Notes: a model not told the origin generated them from the sequence alone. A stretch of DNA of 39,834 nucleotides from Acidimicrobiaceae bacterium (GCA_025463285.1 JAOBWI010000019.1:1-39834), one strand, 5' to 3'. Counted from the first letter of the stretch, positions 15,297 to 23,299 are shown. Program-made: numbers and translations.

Positions 15297-15968
15297 GTGA
15301 CATCGCGTTCTCTCGTCGTGGCCGCTTTAGTTTCGGTGGTGACCGCGATACCGGGTTGGTCGCACGCCGGTGCTGGCACGGCGCCCGGTCAAGTGATCAC
15401 CGTCGAAGCCGCGACGTCTCGCTCTCAGACCGCCGTCCTTCGGACCTGGCGTGAGACCAGTACCGGCCGATACGTTCAAGTCTTCGCAGCCGTGGTGGCG
15501 TTCGTCGGGGTGAACGGCGTGGGTCCCACTAGCGAGGGACTCGGTCGCACGCCCGTTGGTGTCTACAGCTTGACCGAGGCCTTCGGCAATCGCCCCAACA
15601 ACGGAACGCGACTGCCGTACATCCAGGTCGGTGCGAACGACTGGTGGGACGAAAATCCGGCGTCGGCCCGCTACAACCGACTAGTGCGAAGTGTGGTCTC
15701 GCCCGGGGGCAACTCGGAGAACCTCTATGACGCTGGCGTGGCGTACGCGCACGCCGTGATTATCAACTACAACGTGAGTCCGGTGGTGAAGGGTGCCGGA
15801 AGCGGATTCTTTCTTCACGTGAGTTTCGGCGCGCCGACCGAAGGGTGTGTGGCGATTCCCGAGAGCGATCTCGATCGCGTCATGCGCTGGCTGATTCCGA
15901 CCCTGCATCCGGTCATCAGCGTGGGCGTGGGCCGAGCGGCCCTCTCTCTCGTGGAGCCCGCGTCGTAG
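15297..15968 (+). CDS. Secreted L,D-transpeptidase-like (YkuD fold) protein
   Basis: The 223-aa exported protein has a signal peptide (SRSLVVAALVSVVTAIPGWSHAGA) and an L,D-transpeptidase catalytic core ending in FFLHVSFGAPTEGCVAIPES, with His174 and the nucleophile Cys184 (HxxxxxxxxxC pattern). The upstream RTPVGVYSLTEAFG strand is also typical. These enzymes make 3-3 cross-links in peptidoglycan or attach proteins to it, outside the membrane. The GTG start has AGGAGAG 10 nt upstream. It is 79 nt behind the anti-sigma gene and likely in the same operon, linking the sigma system to the cell wall. Confidence 0.85.
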   Translation: MTSRSLVVAALVSVVTAIPGWSHAGAGTAPGQVITVEAATSRSQTAVLRTWRETSTGRYVQVFAAVVAFVGVNGVGPTSEGLGRTPVGVYSLTEAFGNRPNNGTRLPYIQVGANDWWDENPASARYNRLVRSVVSPGGNSENLYDAGVAYAHAVIINYNVSPVVKGAGSGFFLHVSFGAPTEGCVAIPESDLDRVMRWLIPTLHPVISVGVGRAALSLVEPAS

Positions 15969-16033
15969 AACCCTTAGACGCCGGGCGACGTGGACGATTC
16001 AGGCGTAGGTGAGCCCCCCGGTCGGCTTCTAGC

Positions 16034-16519
16034 ATGTCGAGTGAAAGCCAACCGGAGACGACCATGGACGATCGACCCACCCTCTACAGCTTCGCTGGCG
16101 GGGCTGAAGCGTTTCTCGCCGTGTCGCTGGCGATGCACGAGCGATGCGTGGCCGATCCCGTCTTGAACCATCCCTTCTCCCACGACATGAGCCCCGAGCA
16201 CGACGTGCGTCTGGCCGAGTACTTGGGCGAAGTGTTCGGCGGTCCGCGGGTCTACTCCGAGCGCTACGGCGGCCACTCGGCCATGCTTGAGATGCACGCG
16301 TCCACCGGCGCCGAGGACGACATGGCCCGGCGGTTTCTTGACTGCTTCGATCAGGCGGTCGAGGACGCCGAGTTGCCCCGCGACCCCGAGTTTCGTCGCG
16401 CGCTCCACGACTACATGGCCTGGGCCACTCGCGAGGTCCACGACTACTCGCCGCTCGGCTCCGAGGTCCCGAGCGGTCTTGAGCTCCCGCACTGGACGTG
16501 GAACGGGCTCGAGCGGTAG
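16034..16519 (+). CDS. Truncated haemoglobin, group II (GlbO-like)
   Basis: The 161-aa 2-on-2 globin shows TLYSFAGGAEAFLAVSLAMH (helices A/B with the YxxAGG-like start), VLNHPF (CD region), the E-F segment and HSAMLEMHAS, with His88 as the probable proximal haem ligand. The C-terminal part WATREVHDYSPLG and WTWNGLER matches actinobacterial group II proteins. Likely roles are O2/NO handling or peroxide chemistry in the cytoplasm. An in-frame ATG at 16064 is an alternative start; no strong ribosome binding site is seen for either. The next gene starts 7 nt after the stop, so they are probably cotranscribed. Confidence 0.87.
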   Translation: MSSESQPETTMDDRPTLYSFAGGAEAFLAVSLAMHERCVADPVLNHPFSHDMSPEHDVRLAEYLGEVFGGPRVYSERYGGHSAMLEMHASTGAEDDMARRFLDCFDQAVEDAELPRDPEFRRALHDYMAWATREVHDYSPLGSEVPSGLELPHWTWNGLER

Positions 16520-16526
16520 TTGCCCG

Positions 16527-17045
16527 GTGACAAGCACCTCGGTCACCTTCGTCGCCCCGATCGAGATCTCCGGTATTAACCCCTACGTGCTGGTGTTGGC
16601 TCATCACGTCTCGGCTCTTCGATCCGGGCGCCGCCGTCCCTTGCCGGTGCTCGTTTGCCTTAACAATGAGACCAACTTGTCGTGGCGTACGAACCTGATG
16701 CCGCGCGGCGACGGGGCGTTCTACTTGTACGTGAACGGCGAGATGAGAGACTCGGCGGGCGTCGCGGTCGGCGACAGGGTGACGGTGGAGTTGCGCGTCG
16801 ACGAGACGTATCGAGGCGGTCCCACCCACGACGTTCCCGCGAGCTTCCAAGCGGCGCTGAGCGCCAATTCCCGGGCCGCCTTGAACTGGGAACGGCTCGC
16901 ACCGAGCCGACGCAAAGAGGTTCTTCGGTACTTCGCCGGGCTGAAGAGTGAACGAGCGCTCGAACGAAACGTGGAGCGCGCACTGCGTGTCCTGAGCGGA
17001 GAGAACGAGCGCTTCATGGCGCGCGACTGGATTGACGGACGCTGA
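16527..17045 (+). CDS. DUF1905 + YdeI/OmpD-associated domain protein
   Basis: The 172-aa cytoplasmic protein has an N-terminal beta-barrel DUF1905 domain (about 1-88: WRTNLMPRGDGAFYLYVNGE, then AVGDRVTVELRVDE). A C-terminal YdeI/OmdA helical segment follows (about 100-170: FQAALSANSRAALNWERLAP, SRRKEVLRYFAGLKSE, RALERNVERALRVL). The biochemical function of the family is not established. It starts with GTG 7 nt after the globin stop, which suggests translation coupled to that gene. Confidence 0.82.
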   Translation: MTSTSVTFVAPIEISGINPYVLVLAHHVSALRSGRRRPLPVLVCLNNETNLSWRTNLMPRGDGAFYLYVNGEMRDSAGVAVGDRVTVELRVDETYRGGPTHDVPASFQAALSANSRAALNWERLAPSRRKEVLRYFAGLKSERALERNVERALRVLSGENERFMARDWIDGR

Positions 17046-17114
17046 AGCACAACGGCGCGTCTTGGTACGGTGAGGAGACTCGCTCACGTATCTCCCTAGA
17101 GGAAGGAACGACAC

Positions 17115-18812
17115 GTGCCCCTCGACTCCCACCGATCGGCGATTTTCGCCTTCGCCGACACCGTGGTCGAAGAAGACGCCGCCTTTGATCCCCTCTTCGC
17201 CACGGGGGCCGGCCTGCCGGGCTACGACGACCAACTGCCCGACTTCTCTCCCGATCGTGCGACGAGAGAGATCGACCTCGTGCGCGGCCACCTCGCCGCC
17301 CTATCGTCTCTGGCGCCCATCGACGACATCGACCGCATCGCCCTCGCTGTGCTACAGGAGCGTCTGAGCTCGCGCCTCGGTCTCCTCGAGTCCGGAGAGT
17401 CGGCCCGGATCTTCTCGGTGATCTGGTCACCGCTGTCGGAGATTCGACAGATCTTTGAGTTGATGCCCACCGGGTCGCCCGACGAGTTGGACGTCATTGC
17501 CCGACGACTGCGCGCGGTGCGCCCGGCGCTCGGGAGTTGGCGAACCAGTCTGGAGGCCCTGGCCGCCGCGCGAGAGTTGCCCGCGCGCCGTCACGTGGTG
17601 GGGGTGGCCCAACAGGCGGCCACGTACTCAGAAGGAGCCTTCGCCGACTTCGTGAGCCGCGTCGCGCCGGCGTCGTCATCGGACAGTGAACTTCACCTCG
17701 CGGCGCTCGACGCGGACGACGCCTGCGGGCAACTCTCTTCATGGATGTTCGACGCTTTAGAGCCCGTGACCACCAATCACGATGCCTGCGGGGCGCCCCG
17801 CTACGCGGCCTGGGCGAACTACTGGACCGGGGCCACGCTCGACTTTGAGGAGCTCTACGCCTGGGGGTGGAGTGACTTACAGCGCATCAACGGCCGCATG
17901 TGGGAGATCGCGCGTGAACTCCTGGATAGTCCGAAGAGTCTGGTGGAGGCGACTGAGTACTTAGACCACGATCCCGCGCAGATCATCGCGGGCCCCGAGG
18001 AGCTACTGCGCCGCCTGATCGCCTTCACCGAGCGGGCCGTCAACGAGTTGGACGGGGTGCACTTCGACATTGACCCCCGGATTCGTTTCTGTGACGCCCG
18101 CCTCGCCCCGGAGGGATCGGCCGCGGCGCCGTACTACATCCCACCCAGTGAAGACCTGTCGCGTCCCGGCACCACGTGGTTTCCCACCTTGGGCGCGACG
18201 ACGTTTCCCTGGTGGAGTCACGCCTCGACCTGGTACCACGAGGGAGTTCCCGGACACCACTTACAGTGCGCCACGTCCCTGCTCGAAGCCGATCGCCAGA
18301 GTCGTTTTCACCGACTGGAAGCCTGGACCAGCGGATACGGCGAGGGCTGGGCTCTCTACGCCGAGCGTTTAATGAATGAGTTGGGGTACTTCAGCGACCT
18401 GGGCGAGGAGATGGGGTATCTCTCGGGTCAGTCGCTGCGCGCCGCGCGCGTCATGGTCGACATCGGACTGCACTTCGAACTCGCCGCCCCCAGGGACCTC
18501 GGAGAGCTGTCCGGCCTGGGCGACTGCTCCGGAAAGGTATGGACGGCCGAGATGGCGATTGCCGTTCTAGAAGAGCGAGCGATGCAGAGCCACGAGATGT
18601 CGGTCTCAGAAGTCGACCGCTACCTGGGCATGCCCGGTCAAGCGATCTCCTACAAGGTCGGCGAACGCACGTGGATGCGCGCGCGAGAAGCAGCCAAAAC
18701 TCGTCTCGGCCCGGACTTCTCCTTGAAGCGCTTTCACGCGTACGCCTTGGCTCTCGGCCCGATGGGCCTCGATTCTTTAGAAGATGAACTCACGCGTTGG
18801 GACGGCTGGTGA
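17115..18812 (+). CDS. DUF885-family metallopeptidase-like protein
   Basis: The 565-aa protein has the length and motifs of DUF885 proteins, which have an M3/M32-like alpha-helical zincin fold. The motif TWYHEGVPGHHLQ places the zinc ligands and catalytic Glu376 between His375 and His381; a second conserved part is GYGEGWALYAERLMNELGY, with the third ligand probably in EGWALYAE. The end SYKVGERTWMRAREAAK..F..K.FH is also characteristic. No signal peptide is present, so it is probably cytoplasmic. The substrates are unknown; peptidase activity is inferred from the motif. The GTG start has AGGAAGGA upstream. Confidence 0.88.
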   Translation: MPLDSHRSAIFAFADTVVEEDAAFDPLFATGAGLPGYDDQLPDFSPDRATREIDLVRGHLAALSSLAPIDDIDRIALAVLQERLSSRLGLLESGESARIFSVIWSPLSEIRQIFELMPTGSPDELDVIARRLRAVRPALGSWRTSLEALAAARELPARRHVVGVAQQAATYSEGAFADFVSRVAPASSSDSELHLAALDADDACGQLSSWMFDALEPVTTNHDACGAPRYAAWANYWTGATLDFEELYAWGWSDLQRINGRMWEIARELLDSPKSLVEATEYLDHDPAQIIAGPEELLRRLIAFTERAVNELDGVHFDIDPRIRFCDARLAPEGSAAAPYYIPPSEDLSRPGTTWFPTLGATTFPWWSHASTWYHEGVPGHHLQCATSLLEADRQSRFHRLEAWTSGYGEGWALYAERLMNELGYFSDLGEEMGYLSGQSLRAARVMVDIGLHFELAAPRDLGELSGLGDCSGKVWTAEMAIAVLEERAMQSHEMSVSEVDRYLGMPGQAISYKVGERTWMRAREAAKTRLGPDFSLKRFHAYALALGPMGLDSLEDELTRWDGW

Positions 18813-18832
18813 CCCTATGTTTCGCGGCTGCT

Positions 18833-19357
18833 TTAACTCGCCGTCGTGACGTCCCAGAGATGATGGACCACGTCGTGGAGCCCGTAGGCGCCGAGCGTCT
18901 CGACGGTGAAGCGACTGCCGTTCGATCTCGTTCCGGTCCGGGACCACTGTTCGCCCGACACGCCGTCGAAGCGCTCGGCGTAGGCGCCGGCCGCCTCCAC
19001 CAGTTCGCCACTCACAAGTTCGGGCTGTTGAAGCTCGTAGCGTTCTTGGAGCGCGGTCTCGTCTTGATCCCAGTTAGGGAACACGGGATCGTCGTCGTCC
19101 AGCATTCGCGCCAGCCGTCCGCCCATGGTCTTGTATACGTCGCGCACGTGGCACGAGTACTCGAGGGGTGACCACTTATCGTCTCGCGGTCGCTGTCGCA
19201 CGTCGTCGCGCTCGAGGACGATAGTCCACTGCTGGGCGTTCTCACGAATGGCGCGGGCAAAGGAGTCTCGAGGGTAGGACGTGGCGTCGAAACCGCACTC
19301 CTCACAGGGACGTTCGAGAACCCAGGTCCAATCTTTGCCGTCGGGCGTGATCGTCAT
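18833..19357 (-). CDS. DinB-superfamily protein (actinobacterial type)
   Basis: The 174-aa four-helix-bundle protein has the well-conserved actinobacterial start DGKDWTWVLERPCEECGFDA, then KWSPLEYSCHVRDVYKTM and the end YGLHDVVHHLWDVT. Putative metal ligands are His of CHVRDV and His of LHDVVHH. The family is related to mycothiol-dependent maleylpyruvate isomerase; the substrate is unknown. Start: ATG with TAGATT exactly 6 nt upstream and no Shine-Dalgarno, so probably leaderless. The strong hairpin at 19393-19428 separates it from the propeller gene. Confidence 0.86.
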   Translation of the reverse strand: MTITPDGKDWTWVLERPCEECGFDATSYPRDSFARAIRENAQQWTIVLERDDVRQRPRDDKWSPLEYSCHVRDVYKTMGGRLARMLDDDDPVFPNWDQDETALQERYELQQPELVSGELVEAAGAYAERFDGVSGEQWSRTGTRSNGSRFTVETLGAYGLHDVVHHLWDVTTAS

Positions 19358-19392
19358 GGACTGAATCTAACGCTCGCCTCGCCGTCCAGCAC

Positions 19393-19428
19393 AGCGCACG
19401 GACGTCTCCATCGAGACGTCCGTGCGCT
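19393..19428 (-). terminator. Perfect 16-bp hairpin, likely terminator of the propeller gene
   Basis: The arms AGCGCACGGACGTCTC and their exact complement flank a 4-nt loop (19409-19412). It starts 8 nt after the stop codon of the minus-strand gene ending at 19436. There is no U tract after it, so it would be an actinobacterial-style stem-only terminator. Confidence 0.65.
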
Positions 19429-19435
19429 GAAGCGC

Positions 19436-20587
19436 TTAGCTGACTGCGATGCCTTCTGAAGCGACCGGGATGTTAAAGATCGTCTCGATCGGCGTCAGGG
19501 AACCACCGGCGCCAATGGCGAAGGTGTCGACGGTTCCGGCGCCGCCACTTTCGACGTAGAGAAACTTGCCGTCGGGCGACACGGTCGAGTCAATCGTTCC
19601 GGCGTGCGCCGTGGCGGCCGTGGCACTAACCAGCTGCGGCACGCCAGCGCTGTTCTCCGTGAAGGAGCTGACGGAGCCACTGCCCGCGTTCGATCCAAAG
19701 AAGTAGCCGTTGGCGCCCGAGATCCAACAGAGGGCTGAGGCGCCGTCACTCACCGAGCCGAGATTGGTTAAAGAGCCGTTGGCGTTGACCCGGTACGTGC
19801 TCAGTGAACTGTTGGAGGCTTCGGTGGCCACGAGATTACCCGCGCTGTCGAAGGTAAAAGAGAACGGCAGCGCGTTCAGTGCGGGCGTGAGGATCGGGGA
19901 CGTCGATAGTGACCCGTTGGCCGCGACCGAGTAGACGAGGTAACTGTTGTCGGAGAGTTTGCCCGTGATGACGAGGTGCTGTCCATCGGGCGTGTAGCCC
20001 ACTTGACCCACGCCGTGGTGAAAGTCCGGTGGCGTGGTGTTGGAGAGACCGAGGGATCGAGTCTGGCCGGGAAGCGGCGCCAGATGATTGCCGAGCCAGG
20101 CGAACTCCGCCACCGAGCCGGCGCCGCCGGCGTTGAGCACTGCGACGTCACGGCCGTTGGTGGCAACGGAGTCGGGAAAGAGACCGCCGCTCGCGATCTG
20201 TTGGACGGGCGTCAACTGCGTACCGTGCACCTCGAAGACCGTGACCGTGTCGCTGCCGGCGTTGACCGCAATCAGGTCGTTACCGTTGTTCACCAGAGTC
20301 AGACCGTCTTGACTAGCCAAGGGATCGGCGGTGGCGTTGGCGGCCGTGGCGCCTACGCCACCGGTGAGGTAGCTGCCGGCAAAGGAAATGGAGCCATCAC
20401 TCGAGCGCTGATAGCTCAATACGCTGTTGCCCGAGGTGGCGTCCGTTTCGATAAAGAGCGCGTGTCGCGGTGGTTGGTGCTGCTCGCGCGCTGAGCTCGC
20501 GCCCGCGCTGCTGGCGAGGGCGAAGAGACCGAGTCCGAGCGTGACAGCGGACGCGCTCGCGACTCGTAGGGGTGTCTGTAGTTTCAT
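19436..20587 (-). CDS. Secreted seven-bladed beta-propeller (lactonase-like) protein
   Basis: The 383-aa exported protein has a signal peptide (VASASAVTLGLGLFALASSAGAS). Repeats of about 45-50 aa follow, with blades such as NSVLSYQRSSDGSISFAGSY, DTVTVFEVHGTQLTPVQQIA, YLVYSVAANGSLSTSPILTP and GTVDTFAIGAGGSLTPIETI. The pattern resembles PF10282 (6-phosphogluconolactonase-like) propellers, but an extracellular location argues against that enzyme role; it may be a binding or scaffold protein. AAGGAG precedes the ATG. Upstream, TGAAC-N18-GTAACG on this strand looks like an ECF promoter, overlapping that of the divergent sigma gene at 20692. Confidence 0.82.
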   Translation of the reverse strand: MKLQTPLRVASASAVTLGLGLFALASSAGASSAREQHQPPRHALFIETDATSGNSVLSYQRSSDGSISFAGSYLTGGVGATAANATADPLASQDGLTLVNNGNDLIAVNAGSDTVTVFEVHGTQLTPVQQIASGGLFPDSVATNGRDVAVLNAGGAGSVAEFAWLGNHLAPLPGQTRSLGLSNTTPPDFHHGVGQVGYTPDGQHLVITGKLSDNSYLVYSVAANGSLSTSPILTPALNALPFSFTFDSAGNLVATEASNSSLSTYRVNANGSLTNLGSVSDGASALCWISGANGYFFGSNAGSGSVSSFTENSAGVPQLVSATAATAHAGTIDSTVSPDGKFLYVESGGAGTVDTFAIGAGGSLTPIETIFNIPVASEGIAVS

Positions 20588-20643
20588 TGCGTTCTCCTTA
20601 GTACGGCAGGGTTGCCTCAGAACAGTCCGCTACCTCGCGCTCG

Positions 20644-20672
20644 CGTTACAGCCACTTCCAGAACGCCGTTCA
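20644..20672 (-). promoter_or_regulatory. Candidate ECF promoter of the propeller gene
   Basis: On the minus strand: TGAAC (plus 20668-20672), 18-nt spacer, GTAACG (plus 20644-20649). The geometry is the same as at 13198-13226. Its -35 is part of the palindrome GAACGCCGTTC (20661-20671) shared with the sigma gene. Confidence 0.45.
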
Positions 20673-20685
20673 TTGCCGGTAGCGT
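20661..20685 (+). promoter_or_regulatory. Candidate promoter of the second ECF sigma gene
   Basis: GAAC (20661-20664) and CGT (20683-20685) are separated by 18 nt. TAGCGT (20680-20685) ends exactly 6 nt before the GTG at 20692, so the mRNA would be leaderless. The -35 overlaps that of the divergent propeller gene. Confidence 0.45.
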
Positions 20686-20691
20686 GGATTC

Positions 20692-21291
20692 GTGGAGGAC
20701 ACCGAGTTGCTGGCGCGAATGCTCGACGGCGACGAGAAAGCTTTCGTCGAGATCGTCACGCGCTACAACGAGTCGCTCGTTCGCGTGGCGCGCTACTACG
20801 TGGGCAGCCAAGCCTCCGCCGAAGACGTGGCTCAAGAGACCTGGATCGCGGTGCTGCGCGGCGTTGATCGTTTTGAAGGTCGATCCTCGCTTAAGACGTG
20901 GCTCTTTCGCATCTTGGTGAACCGCGCCCGCACTCTCGGAGTTAAGGAACACCGCACCATTCCCGTCGATCCCCTCGCCTCCGACCAATCGGTTAGCCCG
21001 AGTCGCTTCGATCGGGGCGGCCACTGGAGTGCGCCGCCGGTGCCCTTCACCGAGGCCCTTGAAGATGGCATGGTCAACGAGCCTCTTGTTCGCCTGGTGC
21101 ACGAGTCGATCGCTCGACTGCCCGAGGCGGCTCGCGCCGTTGTAACGCTCCGCGACGTGCAGGGACTGTCTACTACGGAGGTTGCGGAACTCTTGGACTT
21201 AACGGAGGCCAACGTGCGCGTCATCTTGCACCGCAGCCGGGCCCGAATACGATCAGAGGTCGAATCGAACATGCAAGTTGGTGGATCATGA
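20692..21291 (+). CDS. ECF-family RNA polymerase sigma factor (second)
   Basis: The 199-aa protein has region 2 (about residues 14-85: FVEIVTRYNESLVRVARYYV, AEDVAQETWIAVLRG, LKTWLFRILVNRAR) and region 4 (about 135-190: LVHESIARLPEAARAVVTLR, DVQGLSTTEVAELLDLTEAN, VRVILHRSRARIR). A linker of about 50 aa joins them. The GTG start lies 6 nt after TAGCGT. The downstream zinc anti-sigma gene overlaps by 4 nt (ATGA), forming a standard sigma/anti-sigma pair. The divergent secreted propeller protein is the obvious first target. Confidence 0.92.
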   Translation: MEDTELLARMLDGDEKAFVEIVTRYNESLVRVARYYVGSQASAEDVAQETWIAVLRGVDRFEGRSSLKTWLFRILVNRARTLGVKEHRTIPVDPLASDQSVSPSRFDRGGHWSAPPVPFTEALEDGMVNEPLVRLVHESIARLPEAARAVVTLRDVQGLSTTEVAELLDLTEANVRVILHRSRARIRSEVESNMQVGGS

Positions 21292-21542
21292 GGGTGACGC
21301 CGAGTCGTCTCGTCTGTCAACAGGCGGTGGAGCTCATGAGCGACTACCTCGACGGCGCTCTCTCGCGGCACGATCGACGACGGCTCGAAAAGCACTTGGC
21401 CGAGTGCGACGCCTGTACGGCCTTTCTCGAGCAGATGCGCGCGACCATCGCCGCCAGTGGCGTCGCGACGCCCGACGACCTTTCGCCCGAAGCGCTCAAC
21501 ACGCTCACCCAGCTGTTCGAACGGTATCGAGAGCCCGAGTAG
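21288..21542 (+). CDS. Small soluble zinc anti-sigma factor (zf-HC2)
   Basis: The 84-aa protein consists almost only of a ZAS domain: Cys10 in LVCQQAVELMSDYLDGALS, then EKHLAECDAC with His36, Cys40 and Cys43. There is no membrane span, so it is cytoplasmic. Such free ZAS proteins (RsrA-like) often respond to thiol oxidation, with zinc release freeing the sigma factor. Translation is coupled to the sigma gene by ATGA. Confidence 0.9.
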   Translation: MRVTPSRLVCQQAVELMSDYLDGALSRHDRRRLEKHLAECDACTAFLEQMRATIAASGVATPDDLSPEALNTLTQLFERYREPE

Positions 21543-21558
21543 GCGACGTCCACGCTGG

Positions 21559-21759
21559 TCAGCCCCACGAAGGGTGTAGCGCGAAGAAATGGACCCGACG
21601 AATATCCAGATGAGCCGCGCCAAACGTCCGAGACGTGGTGAGGCCACGCCTGACGCAAACTGCGTGAGACGCGGCGAACCTCGTGGGGACGAGTCGCGCG
21701 AGCACTTCGCCAGCGACGCTCGCTCCGAGGAGAACGAGCCACAGTATGTCGCCGATCAT
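21559..21759 (-). pseudogene. DUF6186-like small membrane protein gene with two compensating frameshifts
   Basis: From the ATG at 21759 the frame begins with a membrane span (IGDILWLVLLGASVAGEVLA). Family-like sequence then moves to the next frame (PRLTQFASGV, PRLGRLARLIWIFVG) and returns to the first for HFFALHPSWG and the stop. Both switches coincide with homopolymers: CCCC (plus GGGG 21685-21688) where CCC would keep frame, and GGG (plus CCC 21594-21596) where GGGG would. The repaired 66-aa protein reads through as one TM protein ending WIFVGVHFFAL, like DUF6186. It is either a decayed gene or carries two homopolymer sequencing errors. Confidence 0.5.
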
Positions 21760-21897
21760 CGCGACACCGTGCCGACCGGCTCACCAACGGGTTGCTCGAA
21801 CGTAGAAGCTCGCCAACGACGAGCACCGAGACGGCGACCACGACGTACGAAGTCGGGTGAAAGGGACACTCGAGGCGAACCGACGAGGCCGGCGGCG

Positions 21898-22770
21898 CTA
21901 CTTCGCTTCGGCGAGGAGGCCCTCTAGCATCGAACGCGTCACGACGGTGGGGTTGGCGGGCGCCACGACGCTGTCACTGGCGTGGGCGAGCGTGGCGGTG
22001 AGATCAACGGTCGCGTCGCCGTGAGTGCCGTTCGGCGCCGTGATGGCGACGGAGGCGCCGGTGGCAGAGGTGCCCGACGTCGTGAGGGTGAGCGTGTAGG
22101 TGCCCTTGACGGAGTTCGCGCCGCTACTGCTGCCGCCGAGGCTCTCGATAGTAGGCAGCACGGCTTGCGCGACCGAGGCCAGTGATCCAGTCTGGGAGTA
22201 TCCGCCGCTCGACAGGGTCGTGTACGGCGTGGTGTCCACCAACTTCTCCAGGGCGTCGGCGATCTTCGTAGCAGCAGCCTGCTCCTTTGTGGCATCGGCC
22301 TTGATGGTCGAGGTTTCTTTAAACGAGGACGCGAGCAGGCTGGTCGGTACTTCAAACCAACGATTGCCGAGCAGCAGCTGCGCTGCGGCCACTTCTGACG
22401 CGGAAAGGCTCACTGAGGGGATTTTGCTCAAGACCGAGACATTGACCTCGAGATAGAGAGCGCCGCTGACTTCACGAGCGTCGACAAACGGAGTTCCGCC
22501 GGCGTTGACAATCATCTCAACGTTGGCCTTTCCGTCCGACTGCGATAGCGGCGCACCGGTTGGATTTGAGTAGTCGACGTCCAGGGACAACGCGTTAAGA
22601 ACCGGCTGTGCTTGAGCCGTCCCGGCGCCCGACGCGCTGGCCGTGACGTGCACCTGAAGGTCGGCGCTCGAGCCTAGCGAGGAAACGGCGCCGTCGAGTG
22701 AGGCGGTCGCTCCGCAGGCCGACAGGCCCAGAGCCGCCCCAGCGAACCCGACGATCAGGAATTTCTTCAT
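21898..22770 (-). CDS. Lipoprotein, LppX/LprG-like or unknown
   Basis: The 290-aa protein has a lipoprotein signal (KKFLIVGFAGAALGLSAC, lipobox LSAC with Cys19), so it is anchored outside the membrane. The mature part is rich in Ser/Thr/Ala. It has an alternating beta/alpha pattern (LDVDYSNPTGAPLSQSDGKA, FVDAREVSGALYLEVNVSVL, LGNRWFEVPTSLL, VKGTYTLTLTTSGTSATGAS) reminiscent of lipid-binding actinobacterial lipoproteins; no firm family assignment. GGAG lies 5 nt before the ATG at 22770. The frame is open upstream but that would spoil the signal peptide. Confidence 0.78.
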   Translation of the reverse strand: MKKFLIVGFAGAALGLSACGATASLDGAVSSLGSSADLQVHVTASASGAGTAQAQPVLNALSLDVDYSNPTGAPLSQSDGKANVEMIVNAGGTPFVDAREVSGALYLEVNVSVLSKIPSVSLSASEVAAAQLLLGNRWFEVPTSLLASSFKETSTIKADATKEQAAATKIADALEKLVDTTPYTTLSSGGYSQTGSLASVAQAVLPTIESLGGSSSGANSVKGTYTLTLTTSGTSATGASVAITAPNGTHGDATVDLTATLAHASDSVVAPANPTVVTRSMLEGLLAEAK

Positions 22771-22891
22771 GTCGCTCCTATTCGCGGTCACGATCCCGGG
22801 GACCACGTATTCGACCCAGTTATCGCCCCGACGCTACCACCGGGCCTCCAGGCTGAGATGAAGGAAATCGAGAACTCCTTCGCAATGGGAG

Positions 22892-23299
22892 CTAGTTCGA
22901 GGTGGCGCGGCGCTCGAGACGCCAGACGAATCGTAGAGCCGTCCAGGTGGCGTCAATCGCGCAGACCTTGTTGTCCACGAGACCGAGAGGCAAGGCAATA
23001 TCGCGAGTCGCGTGATCCGAGAGGTCGGTCACGACGCCCGACGATCGTTTGGGCCAGGCGATCCAAAGTGAGGCCGACGGGAAAACGAGGCGGCTTAGCG
23101 ACTCGATCTCGCGCGACAACGTCGAGGCCGCGGTGTAGAACGCCACGACAACGTCGGCGCGTCCGCGCCGCGTTCGCGTGACGCTCACGCCGGGATCGAG
23201 GTCCCACTCGAGGGCGGAGGGCGCGTGCAGCAGTTTCAGCGAGCATCCGCTCGTGACGCCCAACTTCGTGCCGAGCGACGCGCTTGAGTGGGACTCCAC
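22892..23299 (-). CDS. DUF3052 family protein
   Basis: The 135-aa protein has family hallmarks: LGTKLGVTSGCSLKLLHAP at the start, ADVVVAFYTAAS in the middle, then LWIAWPKRSSGVVTDLSDHA and LPLGLVDNKVCAIDATW with the conserved C-terminal LRFVWRLERR. The function is not established. The GTG at 23299 gives the expected length; longer frames would overlap the divergent amidase. It shares a 49-bp divergent region with the amidase, containing overlapping palindromes (CGAGCGCGCTCG at 23325-23336). Confidence 0.85.
   Translation of the reverse strand: MESHSSASLGTKLGVTSGCSLKLLHAPSALEWDLDPGVSVTRTRRGRADVVVAFYTAASTLSREIESLSRLVFPSASLWIAWPKRSSGVVTDLSDHATRDIALPLGLVDNKVCAIDATWTALRFVWRLERRATSN

Noticed and set aside
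16029..17291. 420-codon minus-strand frame
   Set aside because: It lies opposite the globin, DUF1905 and DUF885 genes, has no domain and has an Arg/Pro/Ser-rich shadow composition.
20832..21647. Long minus-strand frame across the second sigma and anti-sigma genes
   Set aside because: It is the complement of clearly coding plus-strand genes. Only its first residues (21560-21690 region) look protein-like, and those belong to the frameshifted DUF6186-like gene.
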